Source of the DNA: Syntrophus sp. GWC2_56_31
GTDB taxonomy: Bacteria; Desulfobacterota; Syntrophia; Syntrophales; UBA5619
Direction: 5' to 3'
DNA: 40,355 bases
NCBI GenBank assembly: GCA_001829875.1
Contig: MICN01000030.1
Coordinates: 16,354-56,708 of the forward strand
Within the stretch, counting starts at the first letter, position 1, and each line of letters starts with the position of its first letter. A model generated the notes under the pieces. The model was not told where the DNA came from, searched no databases, and saw only the letters and a list, made by a program, of their open reading frames with translations. This document shows positions 28,090-36,301 of this stretch, piece after piece. Both the position numbers and the translations under genes were made by a program.

Positions 28090-29943
28090 TTATGCCGTAA
28101 TGGGCCCGCAGGTTTCGCCGCGGGATTTGCGCCACTGGTTTGCCAGGACGATGGCATACAGGAAGAGCCCGGCGATATCGGTGATCCAGCCCGGCTTGAT
28201 CAAGGCAAACGCCGCGACAAACAGGACGACCCGCTCCCAGTGAGCCGTGTGGCACAGGTAATACCTGTGCAGCGAGCCGGCGAGGCAGGTGACCCCGAGC
28301 AGCGCGGTGGCTATCGCCAAGACCACCCTCGGCCATGAGCCGATCATGAGCAGCGACGGCGAAAACACGAACATGAACGGCACGATGTAGCCGGTGGCGC
28401 CCAGCTTCACCGCCGCCCATCCGGTCTCCCACAGCGCTGACCTGGATATTCCAGTAGCGGCGTAAACCGCCAGGGCGACCGGCGGCGTGATGGCCGACAG
28501 GATGGCGAAATAAAAAACGAACAAATGTGCAGCTTCCGGCACGATCCCCAGCTTGATCAGCGCCGGTACCAGCAAGGCCACCTGGATGATGTACGCGGGG
28601 GTGGTAGGCAGCCCCATGCCGAGGATGATGCCGGCGATCATGGTGAGCATCAGGGCGGGGATCAGGTGTTCCTGGGCAACGGTAAGTACAATCCCCGTAA
28701 ACGACAGGCCGAGCCCGGTCTGGGCGATGGAGCCGATGACGATCCCGGCGCAGGCGCATGCCATCGCGATCGACAGCGTGTTCAAGGCGCCGGCCTCAAG
28801 CGCTGAAATCACTATTTTGACGGTGATTTCAGGCCGGGTGCTCTTACGCAGCATGGCCACGGGCACCACCGAGATGATGCCTAAAAGCGCGGCGTAGGGT
28901 GCGCTGTAGCCGGCGATCAGCACACCGACGATGATGAACAGCGGGATGAACAAATGGCCGCGCTCTTTGAGCACCGCGCCGAGCTTCGGGAGCTCTTCCC
29001 GGGGAAGTCCCATCAAGCCCGTTCGTTTGGCCTCGAAGTGGACCGCGGCGTAGACGGCGACATAGTAGAGCAGCGCCGGGAACAGCGCGTAGCCGGCTAC
29101 CGCGATGTAGCTGACGCCGAGAAACTCCGCCATCACGAATGCCGCCGCGCCCATGATGGGCGGCAGGATCTGGCCACCGGTCGACGCCACTGCCTCGACG
29201 GCGCCGGCGAACGCAGGACGGTAACCGAGGCGCATCATCATCGGGATGGTGAATGTGCCCGTCGTCATCACATTGGCGACCGCGCTGCCGGAAATCGTGC
29301 CGAACATGCCGCTGGTGATAACCGCTACCTTTGCCGGACCGCCGACCGCGTGGCCGGTGATGCTCAATGCGAAATCCATGAAGAGCTTGCCGGTGCCGCT
29401 GCGCTCCACCAACGCCCCGAACAGGATAAACAGGATGACGTAGGTCGCCGAGACGTTTAGCGGAATGCCGAAGATCCCCTCGGTGGTCAGGTAGTTGATC
29501 TCAATCACCGATTCGGGGCGCACCCTGGCGATGAACAGGGCGTAGGCAACGAAAACCAGGGCGGTGATCGGCAGCGCCAGTCCGATCACGCGGCGCGTTG
29601 CCTCCAGCACCAGGACCATAAAGATGGCGCCGAAGACAAGGTCCGCCGTCCTCAGATCATCGACGTACACAAAACGGTCGTAGAGATAACCGACATTGAG
29701 CCACAGATAGCCTACGGTCACGAGCGAGAGCGCCACCATAAGGTAGTCGGAGAGCCCCGGTTTGGCTCCCTGCCGTCCGAATCGGGGATGGATCAGAAAC
29801 GTCAGGACCAATGCCAACAAAAGATGGGTACCGCGAAAGAAAAAGGCCTCGGGCGGCCCGATATAGGCAACCGTGAGGTGATAGACCGACATGCCGACCG
29901 CGAGCACAAGAATGCCCGCCTTGAGAATACGCTCAAAAGACAT
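28090..29943 (-). CDS. TRAP transporter fused permease (4TM/12TM, DctQM-type, TAXI-associated)
   Basis: 617 aa highly hydrophobic; MTTGTFTIPMMMRLGYRPAFAGAVEAVASTGGQILPPIMGAAAFVMAEFLGVSY is typical of TRAP fused permeases. Confidence 0.93.
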   Translation of the reverse strand: MSFERILKAGILVLAVGMSVYHLTVAYIGPPEAFFFRGTHLLLALVLTFLIHPRFGRQGAKPGLSDYLMVALSLVTVGYLWLNVGYLYDRFVYVDDLRTADLVFGAIFMVLVLEATRRVIGLALPITALVFVAYALFIARVRPESVIEINYLTTEGIFGIPLNVSATYVILFILFGALVERSGTGKLFMDFALSITGHAVGGPAKVAVITSGMFGTISGSAVANVMTTGTFTIPMMMRLGYRPAFAGAVEAVASTGGQILPPIMGAAAFVMAEFLGVSYIAVAGYALFPALLYYVAVYAAVHFEAKRTGLMGLPREELPKLGAVLKERGHLFIPLFIIVGVLIAGYSAPYAALLGIISVVPVAMLRKSTRPEITVKIVISALEAGALNTLSIAMACACAGIVIGSIAQTGLGLSFTGIVLTVAQEHLIPALMLTMIAGIILGMGLPTTPAYIIQVALLVPALIKLGIVPEAAHLFVFYFAILSAITPPVALAVYAATGISRSALWETGWAAVKLGATGYIVPFMFVFSPSLLMIGSWPRVVLAIATALLGVTCLAGSLHRYYLCHTAHWERVVLFVAAFALIKPGWITDIAGLFLYAIVLANQWRKSRGETCGPITA

Positions 29944-29979
29944 AAGGGTTCACCACAGCGCTAAAGTAACGGGACACAC

Positions 29980-30017
29980 GACGGGCCACAGCAGGCATGT
30001 GCGTTCTGTGGCCCGTC
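29980..30017 (-). promoter_or_regulatory. Intercistronic stem-loop between TAXI SBP and TRAP permease genes
   Basis: Perfect 12-bp stem GACGGGCCACAG / CTGTGGCCCGTC, 14-nt loop, no immediate poly-U. Confidence 0.7.
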
Positions 30018-30026
30018 TTACGGAAA

Positions 30027-30980
30027 TTACTGGATGACTTTGGCTTCCTTGTAGTATTTCAGAGCACCCGGGTGATAGGGCACGCCGATATCAGTCGCCA
30101 TATCCTTGGCTGTGAGGCCTTTGACCGCATTGACCACATTGCCGAGGGTGTCGACGTTCTGCACCAGGGCCTTGGTGATTTTGTAAACCGTATCTTCGGG
30201 CACCTTGCTGCTGACGATCAGATGCGTCCAGGTGCCGATTGTCTGGATATCCCTGGTCTGCTTGGGATAACTTCCGGCCTTGATGATGCGCTTGTCATAG
30301 CCGCCGTTTATCTTCTGCAATGCTTTGAGCTTGTCGTTGGGGATCTCCAGGACAACAATATCGCGGGCGCTCGCCAGATCCATCACCGATGAGGCCGGCA
30401 CGGTCGTGATGAGCGTGTAGACATGGGCCTGGCCGTCCTTCATCTGCGCCACCGAATCGTTATAGGAACCGTGGCTGACCTTGGACATTTTTGCATAGCT
30501 CAGGCCATAGACCTCCAGCGTTTGACGCGTCATCTGCTCGCCGGTGTTGCCCTTCTGCTGCGTCGTCAATCCCTTGCCTCCAAGATCGGCAGGCGTCTTG
30601 ATCCCGGCGTCCGCCAGGGCCACCATGTGGAAATACTGGAAGTACAGCGTGGCGAGCTGGCGAACATTGTCGGTTTTTGCATCGAATGGGGCGCGCCCGT
30701 TTACGCCGTCAACCGTGGATACCCCGTTGCCGAAACCAAGCTCGGCTTTGCCGGTCTGCACACCCTTGACGTTCGAAATACCGGCGCCGGGCAATACCAT
30801 CACGGTAGTGCCGGGAACGTTCTTCTCGATGATGTTCTGGATAGCCCCGCCCAGCGGATACCATGATCCGCCCTGCGGGCCGGTCATCATCTTGAGCTGC
30901 GCCGCCGATACAACGCCGGCCCCCAGCAGGACAGCGGTCACCGCTGCCGCAAACACCTTCATCGTAAATCGCATCTTCAT
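30027..30980 (-). CDS. TAXI family TRAP transporter solute-binding subunit
   Basis: Signal peptide MKMRFTMKVFAAAVTAVLLGAGVVSAA; LKMMTGPQGGSWYPLGGAIQNIIEKNVPGTTVMVLPGAGISNVKGVQTGKAELGFGN. Confidence 0.94.
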   Translation of the reverse strand: MKMRFTMKVFAAAVTAVLLGAGVVSAAQLKMMTGPQGGSWYPLGGAIQNIIEKNVPGTTVMVLPGAGISNVKGVQTGKAELGFGNGVSTVDGVNGRAPFDAKTDNVRQLATLYFQYFHMVALADAGIKTPADLGGKGLTTQQKGNTGEQMTRQTLEVYGLSYAKMSKVSHGSYNDSVAQMKDGQAHVYTLITTVPASSVMDLASARDIVVLEIPNDKLKALQKINGGYDKRIIKAGSYPKQTRDIQTIGTWTHLIVSSKVPEDTVYKITKALVQNVDTLGNVVNAVKGLTAKDMATDIGVPYHPGALKYYKEAKVIQ

Positions 30981-31120
30981 CGCTTCCTCCTTTTTGATTT
31001 TGGATGGTAAGTCTCTTCCTTTATGGTTGCCGCCTGCCGATTTCGGCAGCTTGCTCGAACCGGGTCACGAGGAACCGCGCCTTGTACAACGGGTGTCCTA
31101 CGTAATGAAATGGAGGTCTA

Positions 31121-31149
31121 TGCCTACAATAGAACTCACCTTATGTCAA
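31121..31149 (-). promoter_or_regulatory. Possible promoter for the TRAP operon (TTGACA-N17-TAGGCA)
   Basis: Perfect -35 hexamer on the minus strand upstream of the TAXI gene; weak -10. Confidence 0.3.
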
Positions 31150-31234
31150 CCTTTTATATTGCATCGGCAAATCATCTGTCCAAGAGTCTCACCAAAGGGT
31201 TTTTCTGAAGCCTGCCTCAACAGGATCAGGGATG

Positions 31235-31699
31235 TCAGCGGGGAATCCGCGCCCTGAGAGACTCCTCGATATGCCGGCGGTGCGTCCCCGGCCAGTAGAT
31301 TCTTCCGCACGCGGGGCATCCTTTGAATCGAATGCACGCTGCGTAGACATAGACGGGAACACGGCCTTCCGCTCTTTCCTTCGGAATCTCTTCCAACATG
31401 ACATTACAACGAAGACAACGGGTCATCTTTTTCACGGGATCGGGTTCCAGGCGAAGCGCTTCCAGAACCTCAGCGAGCTGCAGGCGGACATGGTCGGCTT
31501 TCACCACGACGAGACGACCACCTGAGGAGAGGGAGGTCCGATCCCTCTTTCTGGTCAGGACGATTCTCCCCTCGGACGCGGCCCTCCGGAGAAAGTCCGG
31601 ATCGGCATTTCCCCGCTCATAAAGGGTATCATACCCGAGAATGCGAAGCCATTTGGCCAGTGTTCCCAGATTTCGATCGGTTGCAAAACGGACATCCAT
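31235..31699 (-). CDS. Mut7-C RNase domain-containing protein
   Basis: MDVRFATDRNLGTLAKWLRILGYDTLYERGNADPDFLRRAASEGRIVLTRKRD...; C-terminal RCLRCNVMLEEI..GCPACGRIYWPGTHRRHIEE zinc-ribbon-like. Confidence 0.9.
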   Translation of the reverse strand: MDVRFATDRNLGTLAKWLRILGYDTLYERGNADPDFLRRAASEGRIVLTRKRDRTSLSSGGRLVVVKADHVRLQLAEVLEALRLEPDPVKKMTRCLRCNVMLEEIPKERAEGRVPVYVYAACIRFKGCPACGRIYWPGTHRRHIEESLRARIPR

Positions 31700-31706
31700 G
31701 TCAGCC

Positions 31707-32471
31707 TCACGGCGGGAAGCGTTGCAGTGCAAATCGGCCGTCGTCGACTAAAAGGTAGGAACCGTAGGTCATCCAGTCGCCGAGGGTGACGAAAGTCTTT
31801 TCCCGACCGTCTCTTGACACCTGTTGAAGAAGCGGTTCATGACAATGCCCCAGGATGACGGCATCGTAGCCTTCCTGAATTTTCCCCATGGCGAAGCGAT
31901 GCATCGCCTCCACCATCTTCTCCCGCGACTCCCCGCGCGCCTCCCTGCTCATTTTTGACCAGAAACGGGCCAGACGCCAAGTGAGGGATCGGGGAAGCCG
32001 CTGTTCCGCGCGGCGTGTAAGGGAACTGCGAAGAAAGCTCCGCAGCGCCAAATAGCTATGGTTGCCGGCGTCCACGGTATCGCCGTGCGAAGCAAGTACA
32101 CGAAGACCGTCGAAATGGAATTCGGCCCATTCCTGATAAACGTCGAATCCAAATTTCCCGGAGAAATAGTCCGACAGGAAGAAGTCGTGGTTTCCTTCGC
32201 AGAGGCTGATCCTGACCCCCTCCTGTTTCAAGGCAACCATCCTATCGACGATTGGCCGGAAACCGGGATAGATGGCATCTCCTTTGCTGAACCAAAAATC
32301 AAAGAAATCACCTGCAATGACGAGTTGATCCAAAGTGAGCGTCGCATCGGAGATCTCACCGCTGCCGCTTATCCGCCTACCCCGCAGCCGGTCGAAAAAA
32401 CGGATAAGCCTTTCATAGTCGGCGCCTTCGGGATCTTTCAGGTGAACGTCGGAGAGAAAGACCGCCCTCAT
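31707..32471 (-). CDS. LpxH-like UDP-2,3-diacylglucosamine diphosphatase / metallophosphoesterase
   Basis: MRAVFLSDVHLKDPEG...LVIAGDFFDFWF...LCEGNHDFFLS...VILGHCHEPLL metallophosphoesterase motifs. Confidence 0.88.
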   Translation of the reverse strand: MRAVFLSDVHLKDPEGADYERLIRFFDRLRGRRISGSGEISDATLTLDQLVIAGDFFDFWFSKGDAIYPGFRPIVDRMVALKQEGVRISLCEGNHDFFLSDYFSGKFGFDVYQEWAEFHFDGLRVLASHGDTVDAGNHSYLALRSFLRSSLTRRAEQRLPRSLTWRLARFWSKMSREARGESREKMVEAMHRFAMGKIQEGYDAVILGHCHEPLLQQVSRDGREKTFVTLGDWMTYGSYLLVDDGRFALQRFPP

Positions 32472-32623
32472 GCGGTCCCGCTTTCCGCAGAAAAGTCCGC
32501 TTGCAAGGAATAGTTTTCATTCATAGAATGGGTCTTGTCCATGGCAGGGCGTCTATCAGATTTTCCGCTTCCATTCAAGCGAAGAATTGGTTATTGTCCG
32601 AATCATCATAAGGAGGTTTGTTT

Positions 32624-33304
32624 TTGACAGGAACTTTTGTAAACACGGGAGCGATTCTAGCCGGGAGTCTTGTCGGTCTTGCCGCCGGCAAACACCTTCC
32701 GGAGAGACTCAAGACAATTGTAATGCAGGCCCTCGGGCTGTCGGTCATCCTGGTTGGCCTGCAGATGGCGCTTTCCGGAAATGAACCCCTCACGGCTATC
32801 GGCTGCCTGTTACTCGGCGCCCTGACGGGCGAGCTGCTCCGGATCGAGCAGGGTGTGGAGCGGTTGGGAGACTGGCTTAAGAAGAGAACCGGGTCCCATT
32901 CCTCTACTTTCGTACAGGGTTTCGTCTCCGCCTCGATCCTTTATCTTACCGGAGCGATGATGATTGTGGGCTGCATCCAGGATGGCACCGTGGGGGACAC
33001 GCATACACTCTACATCAAATCCCTTCTCGACTGCGTGGCTTCGATCGCCCTTGCCTCGACCCTCGGGCCGGGGGTAGTCTTCTCTGCCTTTTCGGTCCTG
33101 CTGGTCCAGGGGAGCGTTACTCTGCTCGCGGCGCACGTCCAGTTCCTGCGCGAACCGGCAGTCCTGAGCATCGTAACCGCAACGGGCGGCCTGATTATCC
33201 TGGGGATAGGCATCAATCTCATGAATCTGACCCTGATTCGTATCGGTAATTTTCTTCCAGCCCTTTTCTATGCCATCGCCTGGGGTTTTTTCTACCCGCC
33301 ATAA
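32624..33304 (+). CDS. DUF554 family membrane protein
   Basis: GTFVNTGAILAGSLVGLAAGKHLPERLKTIVMQALGLSVILVGLQMAL; AGGAGG 7 nt before TTG at 32624. Confidence 0.9.
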   Translation: MTGTFVNTGAILAGSLVGLAAGKHLPERLKTIVMQALGLSVILVGLQMALSGNEPLTAIGCLLLGALTGELLRIEQGVERLGDWLKKRTGSHSSTFVQGFVSASILYLTGAMMIVGCIQDGTVGDTHTLYIKSLLDCVASIALASTLGPGVVFSAFSVLLVQGSVTLLAAHVQFLREPAVLSIVTATGGLIILGIGINLMNLTLIRIGNFLPALFYAIAWGFFYPP

Positions 33305-33391
33305 TCGCTTGATGATTGACTTCTTCGGCACTTTGCGCCAGTGTATCATCCCGAAGGTGTCGAAAAGAAGATCTCTTTTCGGAGGTGAATC

Positions 33392-34420
33392 ATGTTTTAT
33401 CGAATGACGATGATGATTTTCTTCGTATTGGCTTTCCTGTTCGTGTTGACGGCCTGTGCGGCCTTGCGCCCTGTCGACAGCGGTTCGCCCGAAGAGATCA
33501 AGAAATCCGAATTATCCAAGGACGACCTCTGGAATCAGACAATAACGCTGGAGAAAGAGAAAGCCATTTGCCAGACGCAGCTCGTCGAACAAGAGCAAAT
33601 GATTGCCCAGACGAATAGTCGTCTGTCCGATCAACAAAACGAGATCACCCGGGCAAGCCGGCAAATCTCCGAATTAAACCAGACCATCGACGATATGAGC
33701 AAAAAAATACAGCAGCTCCAGGAGACCGGGAAGAAGGAAAAAGGGCAGGACTGGATTCAGAATGCCTTTGTGAAAGCCTGGGGTACGATAATGTATGCCG
33801 AAAAAAAAACGAATATCCGGACGGACAGATCCGTTGGTTCCAAGCTCCGGGGATCTTTAATGCCGGGGCAAACCGTAAAGGCAGATTTCCTGAAAGGCAA
33901 TTGGTACGCTGTTTTCAAAATAACGGAAACGGAGCGGTCGGAGAAAAATGCCCTGGGTTACGTCTATGCGCCGCTGCTCTTCAGGACACCATCGCCGGAG
34001 AGATCGGTGAAAAATGAGGAGAAAGGGGCGCTGCCTGCCGTGGATACGCCTGCACGGCAGATCTTCTCAGTGGCCGTCAAGTCGATTCGCCACAAGGTTC
34101 TTCCGCGGGGGAAAGAAGTGCTCCTCGTTGAATTCGACCGATTCTACGTGCCCGCGGTGTTCAACGTCGAAGGAACCACCCCGATGATCATCATGGATGT
34201 CACCAGCACCTCGTCCATGAAACAAGAATGGTCCGACATACAGACAGACGGAGCGCTGATTCAAAAGATACGGGTCACCCTGGATTCCGCGGCCGGCATC
34301 TTAAGGATCGTGATGCATATGACCCCCGATAAGGATTATGATATCAAGCCCACCTTCTACACGGGCAAGGACAGTAAAGTGTATGCCCTTGAAGTGACGG
34401 GTGTGACACTCAAGAAATGA
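33392..34420 (+). CDS. Putative lipoprotein: coiled coil + SH3-like + AMIN-like C-terminal domain
   Basis: Lipobox-like LFVLTAC; heptad-rich 75-140; IMYAEKKTNIRTDRSVGSKLRGSLMPGQTVKADFLKGNWYAV (SH3_3-like); C-term beta-rich IRHKVLPRGKEVLLVEFDRFYVPAVFNVEGTTPMIIMDV. Confidence 0.65.
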   Translation: MFYRMTMMIFFVLAFLFVLTACAALRPVDSGSPEEIKKSELSKDDLWNQTITLEKEKAICQTQLVEQEQMIAQTNSRLSDQQNEITRASRQISELNQTIDDMSKKIQQLQETGKKEKGQDWIQNAFVKAWGTIMYAEKKTNIRTDRSVGSKLRGSLMPGQTVKADFLKGNWYAVFKITETERSEKNALGYVYAPLLFRTPSPERSVKNEEKGALPAVDTPARQIFSVAVKSIRHKVLPRGKEVLLVEFDRFYVPAVFNVEGTTPMIIMDVTSTSSMKQEWSDIQTDGALIQKIRVTLDSAAGILRIVMHMTPDKDYDIKPTFYTGKDSKVYALEVTGVTLKK

Positions 34421-34448
34421 CGGCTTGGGGGCCTTTTACGAAGCCGTC
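34419..34448. repeat. Minimal copy E of the nested-palindrome repeat (outer arms only)
   Basis: GACGGCTT-gggggccttttacg-AAGCCGTC; right arm CCTTTTACGAAGCCGTC matches the family minus one T; interior missing. Confidence 0.75.
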
Positions 34449-36136
34449 CCATTAAGTCGCCTCTCGCCGAGCCGCATGGGGAGAATCACCGCGAGGGCGC
34501 AAAGAAGGAGAACGAGGGTAAAGGAAACGACGAGCCATCCGAGCTGCAGACCTGAGAGGCTCCTGCCGTGGAAGCCGGCCATTATAACGGCATAGACCGG
34601 GCCTGCCTCAAGAACGATCACCGCGGCGATGAATCCTGCCGCCAACAGCATAAAAAGGAGTCCTCCAAAACTGGTCACCGACTGGGCCGGATTCTCGGAC
34701 CGGAAGTCGGGATATGCTGCGCCCAGCCCCACACCCAGTGCAACAACGCCCGGCACCATCAGGAAGACCGTGACCGCCGACAGAAGCATCATGAACGGCG
34801 TGACTTGGAGGAGAATATTGGAGATCACGATGAGGATCTCCGCCAGAATAAGCAGAGGGAGATAATAGACGGTAAACTTGACCCAGAGAAAGGCCCGAAG
34901 CGAGAGCGGCGCCGAGCGGACGATCCAGAAGGCATCGCCCTCGCAGCTCACCGCCGGATAGACGAACCGGGCGGCGATCGCCGTGAGAACGAACGCGGCC
35001 AGACCCATGTTCAGGAAAGAAAAAAGATTCTGCAGGTAGAGCGTCTGTATCGCCGACTGGCCCAGGGGGAGAACCGAAAAATTGTAGAGGTACACGAGGA
35101 TCAGGGCCGCGATGAGAAACAGCTGCGGCCATTGGGTCTGATCCCGGAAGAACGTCCTGACCTCCTTGACTGCAAAAGCCCAGGCCGGTCCGGAAAACCT
35201 CTCGATAAAGCGATGCCGGTTTCCGCTGGGACCGGCGCGGAGAGGAAATAACCGATTCGCGGCGGTCTGCGCTCTTGTATAACCAAGGAAATAGATCTCC
35301 CCCGCCACCCGCGTCAAGATAAAGGAGAGGGCCGCCGCACCACTCCAGGCGAGGGCGAGATGGAAAAAGGCTTCACCATTGAGGCCCGATAGAGCCGCAT
35401 TCAGACTGTCGAGCGCCCAGGTGGTGGGAAGCAGCGGGGATCCGGGCGTCCCCATCTCCCGCAGATAGAGGACCAGGGTGGCAAAGTTCTCCGGGTTGAC
35501 CAGCCGCTCCGGACGCATGAGGCGAAAGACAAGGATAAGTGCGACGATCATCAGCAGGCCGAAAAAGACGAATACCGTCCTGATTCTCCCCGCAGGCAGG
35601 AGAACAGCCATAACGACCACAACAAGCGTGCTGAGCGCGGAAGCGGTCACACAGAGCGGGAGCAGCGCCATTCCAGCCGTCATATAAAAAAAAGGTCCTG
35701 CCCGGTAGACGATCCCGTAGGAGAGAAAAACGGGCAGGCTGAAAATGATCACCATCCAGGCACTATCGAGGGTGCTTTCAAGCCAGCGTGCCAGGAAGAT
35801 CTTCCCTCCGGATACCGGCAGCGAGTGGACCAGCATCAGGTCGCGGCTGAGGTAGAGCTTGGAGAGCGAGGTCACGGCGCTGCTGAACAGGAGCAGCGAG
35901 AAGAAGGTCAACAGGACCATCGAGAGGAGCTTGCGGGCCAGGATATCTCCGAACTCTTCAACCCCCTGGAAATAAGTCAACACCCGATAGAAGATGAGGA
36001 AAGCGCCGACCCAGAAGGCAAGTCCGATCCCGGCGAACAGGAGATACCGGATACGGCGGCTGCCGACGCTCTGGGAGGCCCTCCCGTTCTTGAAGGAGAG
36101 CAGGCGCGGCCGGAGCAGGACACGAAGATCATTCAT
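34436..36136 (-). CDS. ABC transporter permease (putative ABC-2-type exporter, large multi-TM)
   Basis: Hydrophobic multi-TM protein, adjacent ABC ATPase; ATG at 36136; upstream ORF-track extension is translation of repeat C. Confidence 0.8.
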   Translation of the reverse strand: MNDLRVLLRPRLLSFKNGRASQSVGSRRIRYLLFAGIGLAFWVGAFLIFYRVLTYFQGVEEFGDILARKLLSMVLLTFFSLLLFSSAVTSLSKLYLSRDLMLVHSLPVSGGKIFLARWLESTLDSAWMVIIFSLPVFLSYGIVYRAGPFFYMTAGMALLPLCVTASALSTLVVVVMAVLLPAGRIRTVFVFFGLLMIVALILVFRLMRPERLVNPENFATLVLYLREMGTPGSPLLPTTWALDSLNAALSGLNGEAFFHLALAWSGAAALSFILTRVAGEIYFLGYTRAQTAANRLFPLRAGPSGNRHRFIERFSGPAWAFAVKEVRTFFRDQTQWPQLFLIAALILVYLYNFSVLPLGQSAIQTLYLQNLFSFLNMGLAAFVLTAIAARFVYPAVSCEGDAFWIVRSAPLSLRAFLWVKFTVYYLPLLILAEILIVISNILLQVTPFMMLLSAVTVFLMVPGVVALGVGLGAAYPDFRSENPAQSVTSFGGLLFMLLAAGFIAAVIVLEAGPVYAVIMAGFHGRSLSGLQLGWLVVSFTLVLLLCALAVILPMRLGERRLNGTAS

Positions 36137-36174
36137 GGTGATCCCCCAAAAAGCCATCAAGGTTTTGGAAATGT

Positions 36175-36299
36175 GACGGCTTCGTAAAAAGGCCGCAGGC
36201 AAGGCGCGCGAATTCCGAGGAGTGAGGCGTACTCTGTCGTACGCCGCAACGACGAGGGATGAAGCGCAACGCAGCATCCGGGCTTTTTACGAAGCCGTC
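36175..36299. repeat. Nested-palindrome repeat, full copy C
   Basis: GACGGCTTCGTAAAAAGGCC...GGCGTAC-tctgtc-GTACGCC...GGGCTTTTTACGAAGCCGTC. Confidence 0.95.
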
Positions 36300-36301
36300 C
36301 T

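Noticed and set aside
36137-36277. N-terminal extension of the ABC permease ORF
   Set aside because: It is translation of repeat copy C; the credible ATG is at 36136.
12600-36299. CRISPR-like interpretation of the recurring ~125-bp repeat
   Set aside because: Copies are dispersed by >10 kb, too long, nested palindromes, with no regular spacers and no cas genes.
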